From NCBI GenBank assembly GCA_947311845.1, contig CAMZMU010000089.1:23216435-23280434 (forward strand): 64,000 nt of DNA, given 5' to 3'. The notes below the pieces were generated by a model. It was not told the origin of the DNA. It saw only the letters and a list, made by a program, of their open reading frames with translations, and made no database searches. Both the position numbers and the translations under genes were made by a program. Within the stretch, counting starts at the first letter, position 1. Each line of letters opens with the position of its first letter. This document shows positions 59,940 to 64,000 of the stretch, piece after piece. The stretch is from Poa pratensis (Eukaryota; Streptophyta; Magnoliopsida; Poales; Poaceae).

Positions 59940-62457
59940 GGTCGTTCTCTCCTTCCTCTGTTTCAACCAGCAACAATGGCAGCGCTGCAGTTCCTCCCCT
60001 GCCGCCACAGCTCCTTCCCTGCCTCATCTCTTTTCTTTTAGTGGGACGTGCCGCCACCTCTGTACCCTGCGCTGCCGCTTTTTCGCCGCCGGGCAATGGA
60101 TTTCTCGCCAGAGGACCTCGCCGGCCACCTTTTCAACCCCCTAGGGCAAAAGCGAGGCGTTTGGCCAGCGCCTAGAATAACACCTTTTTGAACCTTGGCT
60201 AGGATGCAGATAACATGTTGAGATAACATATGATTCTCTGTTGCATTATTTGAGACGTGAACTTTCATGTTAAGGTTTCAGAATATAAATCAAAATCTAA
60301 TCAGATAATTGATGGGGAACTTTCAATAAAAACTAGAAAAGGTCCCATTAGTAGTGCTCGATCGATCTGCTAGTATACAGCTAACCTGTCAGATAACATA
60401 CATTCACTGTTGCATAATTTGATATGTGAATTTTCATGTTAAGATTTCAGAATATACACCAAAATCACATTTTGCAATGATTACAAATTGGACTTACTAA
60501 GAAATCTTAGTATTTTGGCTTTAGTTTATGTCTAAAACTAGAGCCAAATCTATTGTTTTGGTATTTTTTACATATTAGTAACTTTAAAAGGCTTATGGCA
60601 GTATGGCACTATGTCCTCAAACATGGTGCATTAGTTTCTCTTTCTGGTAATATAGGAATGGCGCCTTTTGTGGTAGCAGAGGTTGCACTACAGTCAAACT
60701 GAATAACTGAGTCATCTCAGATGAGTATTTTAGTGCCAAAAACTATATGAAAGTAGACATTAACACTGTTTTTGACTGAGGCCATTGCTATAGTTGGATG
60801 CCAGTGCAAGTGTTAAAGATCTTCTTGCCCTCTATCTCTCTCTATCCCTTTTGATTTGTTTCTTTCTTGATATTGTGTGCCTTGAAAGTTGGTAGCAGAG
60901 GTTGCACTGCAGTCAAACTTGAATAATTGAGTAATCTCAGATGAGTATTTTAGTGCCAAAAACTATATGAAAGTAGACATTAACACTGTTTTTTGACTGA
61001 GGCCATTGCTATAGTTGGATGCCAGTGCAAGTGTTAAAGATCTTCTTGCTCTCTATCTCTCTCTCTCCCTTATTGATTTGTTTCTTTCTCGATATTGTGT
61101 GCCTTGAAAGTTGAAAACGTTCAACTTACCTTTCCTTCGTTTATCTGGACACTCAATTTCCAGCCTGTACAAAGAATTTTCTTCTATTCATGCCAATTAG
61201 CCATGGTGGGCACTGAATACCTTCTATTGTTATTCCAGTTGCCAGGACGCACAGATAATGAAATTAAGAACTTCTGGAACACAAGAAGCAAGAGGCTTTC
61301 GAAAGCTGGTCTAGATCTGTATCCAGATGGCTTGCTATCTCGGGTGGCAAATCAAGACATGGACTGTCACAGTCCTGAAGATTCGCGTGGCAAGAAACGA
61401 CCACATGAGCTTTCACAGGGAAGTGGTCTTGAATTTGAAGATATTGTATTTGAGAAGCTGGACTATAAAAAGCGAGCAGAAAATTTCCTTGCCCCAACTT
61501 TCATAATTCCAAATTCTATTCCAGTGGATGGCATGAACCACCCTTTGTATATTATCAGGCTACAGTCACAGTCCCACGTATGAGCAATTACCTCATGAGG
61601 CTGTGAAGACCTGTTACACTGATATCAACCCGGGAATAGCAAGGAACCACAGTTTTCCTTTCAATAATGCCATTCCCAATGGCCCGCCAATATTAGATGG
61701 CAACTTCTCTACTTCTGGGACCATACAGAGGCCTATGAAGATGGAGCTCCCTTTAATCCAACGTACCAGCTTTGAAGCAATCAATAGCTGCTGGTCGCCT
61801 CCTTTCCCCCCAGCAACTCCTCTTGAGCTGGCTGACAAATGTATTGTTTCTCCATCATCTGTCTTAACGAAACCAGAATGTTTCCCTTCCCAAGACAATG
61901 GTCTGCTGGATGCAATGGTTCATCAGGGACATGTACCTACAAAGTTCCAAGGAGCGTATGAAGGTTTGGTTCCTCCTCATTTGTATGTCTACCCTAATCC
62001 GGCCTCTTCAGCCCTTGGTGACAATCTCCTGGAGGGCAGTCCTTTGGACGAATTTAGAACTTCACAATCACGTGCTAGTAAGTCTGCTCACTCTTATTTC
62101 AGTGCTTTTTTTTTTGAGAAGACTCTTATTTCAATGCTTGTCAATATCAGATATAACTTACTGTTGGTCTTTGCAGGCATGGATGCTCTTTTGAGGGACT
62201 GCAGATACCAAGCAGATGATATGTTTGTAGACAAGTATCTCTTGCCAGATTCCTGCATGCTACATGCGTCATCGGAAGCAGGATTTTTGAACGAAGATTC
62301 ACCACATTCAGAGTTCCAGCCCATGAACGGTCAACTTAATGCGCAACTTTTTGGTGGTTCTTTTGATGAGGTTACATTGTCAGCCGTAGGTGATGGCCAT
62401 CAGCTTGGGCTCGAGTCAGCCGCCTGGAAGAGCATGCCTGGTGCCCGTCACATCTGA
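56913..62457 (+). CDS. GAMYB-like R2R3-MYB transcription factor (with a frameshift)
   Basis: A nuclear DNA-binding regulator of the miR159-targeted GAMYB/GAMYB-like group. Exons are 56913-57359, 61239-62077 and 62177-62457, joined by a 3879-bp and a 99-bp intron (GT..AG). Residues 31-49 are an acidic stretch. R2 is about 67-117 (W71, W91, W111; [18 protein letters not shown]). R3 is about 119-168, with F124 in place of the first Trp as usual, W143 and W162, ending [20 protein letters not shown]. The ATG chosen is the first in the exon and leads into the conserved frame. After MNHPLY (near 61548) the frame must shift to continue [16 protein letters not shown].., so the genomic frame lacks a net two bases or gains one. 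No plausible intron fixes it. The C-terminus ends [12 protein letters not shown]. Expected length is about 522 aa. If the shift is real, the product stops near 61580 at about residue 264 and loses its activation region. Confidence 0.9.
58262..58432 (+). repeat. CCGATAAATCGG palindrome cluster in MYB intron
   Basis: Repeated words CCGATAAATCGGCCGATTTA, GCCGATATGCCGATAA and CGATAAGTTTCCGATAAGCG. The cluster is strongly self-complementary. The element type is unknown. Confidence 0.7.
58713..58968. mobile_element. Stowaway MITE in MYB intron
   Basis: CTCCCTCCGTCCCAAAAATA and its inverse, with TA on both sides (58711-58712 and 58969-58970), 256 bp. Confidence 0.92.
59062..59140. mobile_element. 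Very short Stowaway-like palindrome
   Basis: CTCCCTCTGATTCAAAATAA..AGTGTCG and ..CGACACTTATTATGGATGGGAG form an imperfect hairpin of about 79 bp. Confidence 0.75.
59252..59400. mobile_element. Degraded Stowaway MITE
   Basis: CTCCCTCCGTTCCTAAATGTAAGATGTTT at the left. At the right, AAAACATCATATTCTTGGAC is the partly decayed inverse. Central ACATACACACT..GTGTACATGTG is self-complementary. Confidence 0.75.
59554..60197. mobile_element. hAT-type MITE in MYB intron
   Basis: Ends CAAAGGTTCAAAAAGG and CAAGGTTCAAAAAGG (inverted) are flanked by an exact 8-bp duplication GCTAGGAT (59546-59553 and 60198-60205), the hAT signature. The 644-bp element contains a (TC)18 tract at 59901-59936 and no transposase. 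Confidence 0.85.
60671..61111 (+). repeat. 219-bp tandem duplication in MYB intron
   Basis: TGGTAGCAGAGGTTGCACT starts at 60671 and again at 60890. Both units run through GTGTTAAAGATCTTCTTGC to GTGTGCCTTGAAAGTTG with few differences. The second copy ends about 125 bp before the exon at 61239. Confidence 0.92.
61742..61762 (+). promoter_or_regulatory. miR159 target site in the MYB mRNA
   Basis: TGGAGCTCCCTTTAATCCAA, plus a final C, pairs with miR159 across nearly all positions. There is a G:U wobble opposite miRNA position 9, another at position 20 and a mismatch at position 1. It encodes MELPLIQ, matching the location of the site in GAMYB genes. Pairing was judged by eye from the recalled miR159 sequence. 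Confidence 0.85.
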
Positions 62458-63331
62458 ATCTCGAAACGGAAACCAGCAACAGTTATGATGCCCGCTGCCT
62501 TCCCCCGTTTGTGGTGAAAAACGGCAGGTCCGAGTTATTAGTGCAGAGTCCTAGTCTCCTTTGCTTTGCTCCACAAGGAGCACGAGTCATGGAACCAGAA
62601 CTTAATTTGCGTTGTTTTCGTCGGCTTGAGTTGTTGGACGGTGTAAAAGGATGTATCAGTGTCTTGTGTGGACCCATTTCATTCATTCATATTACATTGT
62701 CAAGTCATTCTTTTGTGTGGACTATGTCGAGATGTTATCCTGCTTAAGTGTTATCTCTTGCTCTGAACTGCTCGTTACTGCCTTTTAATCTGAAATTATG
62801 TTCTGCAATTATATTGACAGTTCTCGTCATATGTGTTTAACTTCATCAGCGTTATCTTCTTGTCGTATTTTTAAGCAACGGAATTATCTCGGTTACTTTT
62901 TCTTTGTTGTTGGCACAATCTCATGCTGACATTTGTGGCAAAAGTATTTCCTTTGTCCAGTTGCAAGAAATTTGTCCTTAAAAATAGACAATTATTCACA
63001 TACCACTTGCAACCTGCGCCTCTTTTTATATCTTGGCCTTTTCAGTACGAACAATGTATGTACCGGTATCGAGTGAAGTATGTTCATGTATATTTCAGCT
63101 TAGTACCCTTTCTGTACAATCTTGTCATTATCATATTCAAGCAGGAAGTATTAAATTACAATTGATCATCAAGATATAGAATGTCGTATTGTTCAAGGTT
63201 CGTGACTTTGCGGTACACGAACGAGCTCACCAAGTATACACTTTCACCAACCTAGAGCTCCTGACAATCTATAATCTTAGGAACACTTAATAAAGGAATT
63301 AACGCGACTTAAACAAATGCTCTGTCCCTGC
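62458..63331. other. 3' regions between convergent MYB and clamp genes
   Basis: This contains the 3' UTRs of both genes, which face each other. No other gene is recognised. Confidence 0.5.
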
Positions 63332-63919
63332 CTAACTGTATAGGCCTTCCTGCTCCCAGACGTCCACAAGCAAGTCTACCATTTCCTGTAAATAAAGTTT
63401 TGATTTCTGAGCAAGTATGCGAAAGAACATTACAAAGCAAAGGGAAGCTCCTTGGTGGGGAGATGTGCGGCTTATTTAGGATAGGATCTTCTTTTAAACG
63501 ATTTGGTATAGAAACTTACGGCAAGCGGGATTGGTTGGGAGAATGGCTTATTGCTCCCTAGCAGGCTCTCATACGTTGTGTTCCAGCTGCGTGGTGGAGA
63601 AAACCAAGTTTAGCATTCAGTATACTAAAGTTAATAAAACAAAATGTACCTGGTTTCGTAAGCAAAAGGAAACTGAAAAATGGTTGTAACAATATAAATT
63701 GAAACAGCCAAAGTAATCTGGATAGTAGTACGAATATAAAATACTTGGACATTCTTTTGGTTTAAGGGCCATAAAAACAAGACATACCATGTATTTCAGG
63801 TGCAGTGAGAGTAAATCATAAAACTCACCTTATTTTTGGCTCTTGAGGCTTTTCAGATCGACCTTTGTGTTTTTTGTTTCCAACCCACTGTTTTCTAGTC
63901 TGGTTCCAATGCACGAGAC
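63332..63919 (-). CDS. Gag1-like clamp (DUF4050) family protein, 3' exons only
   Basis: Three exons on the minus strand with consensus splice sites: 63919-63829, 63586-63520 and 63385-63332 (TAG at 63332-63334). Joined they read GLVHWNQTRKQWVGNKKHKG, then SEKPQEPKISWNTTYESLLG, SNKPFSQPIPLAEMVDLLVD and VWEQEGLYS. This ending is characteristic of the conserved plant DUF4050 / Gag1-like clamp family, whose function in plants is not established. Phases are consistent: Gly is split at the first acceptor and Ser (AG|C) at the first intron shown. The N-terminal part lies beyond the right edge. It is convergent with the MYB gene, about 0.87 kb from its stop codon. Confidence 0.8.
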
Positions 63920-64000
63920 CTTTAGATAGAGGAACGAAAATTTACATAAGATTACCAAAATAGTAAATGGAAGTCATTGCATCTGAATATGTCATTATGT

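Noticed and set aside
61547..61558. 12-base GT..AG segment that might be an intron in the MYB gene
   Set aside because: Far too short for a plant intron, and as a multiple of three it would not fix the frame.
1..64000. CRISPR arrays, bacterial operons, riboswitches, phage
   Set aside because: Everything points to plant nuclear DNA; no direct-repeat/spacer arrays or bacterial gene organisation is visible.

Overview
The window is nuclear DNA of a large-genome grass, most likely Triticeae (wheat, Aegilops or barley type). The reasons are BARE-1/Angela-like Copia LTRs, Stowaway MITEs with CTCCCTCCGT ends, L1-type LINEs, PIF/Harbinger and Mutator-like DNA transposons, and plant genes with spliced introns. 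Most of it is nested transposable-element sequence. It holds a few real plant genes and no bacterial features. Family names are recalled from knowledge; nothing was searched. Layout: (1) 1-6.5 kb: three direct copies of an unknown ~0.4-0.8 kb repeat, a short Helitron and a Stowaway palindrome. (2) 6.5-17.4 kb: a decayed LINE on the minus strand, split by a nearly intact ~6.1 kb LINE (8256-14370) and by a Copia solo LTR (15015-16801). (3) 17.4-22 kb: gene-poor, with a second Helitron. (4) 22-55 kb: a dispersed, mirror-image family of four small genes encoding RIN4/NOI-like proteins (VPAFGEW motif near the N-terminus, two cysteines near the C-terminus). Two copies lie on the minus strand (22.2 and 26.4-27.0 kb) and two on the plus strand (37.7-38.2 and 54.7-55.0 kb). 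The 26 and 37 kb copies are intact (143 aa each). The 22 kb copy is cut to a 30-aa reading frame that is little more than the NOI motif, and the 54.7 kb copy is a pseudogene. Harbinger and Mutator elements sit in the 5' regions of two copies, and the sister copies preserve the empty sites. The space between holds Copia/Gypsy LTR sequence nested in a Harbinger remnant (38.9-46.3 kb), another solo LTR (47.8-50.2 kb) and transposase and LINE remnants. (5) 56.4-64 kb: the conventional gene end. A GAMYB-like R2R3-MYB gene (plus strand, 3.9 kb first coding intron full of MITEs) carries a miR159-type site and an apparent frameshift. Convergent with it is the 3' end of a Gag1-like clamp (DUF4050) gene on the minus strand, which runs off the right edge. 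How the parts relate: NOI/RIN4 proteins are membrane-associated immune regulators that bacterial proteases and other effectors target, so a NOI cluster remodelled by inverted duplication and promoter insertions is the most biologically suggestive feature. The MYB gene is an independent neighbour, expected to act in gibberellin/anther/aleurone-type regulation under miR159 control.
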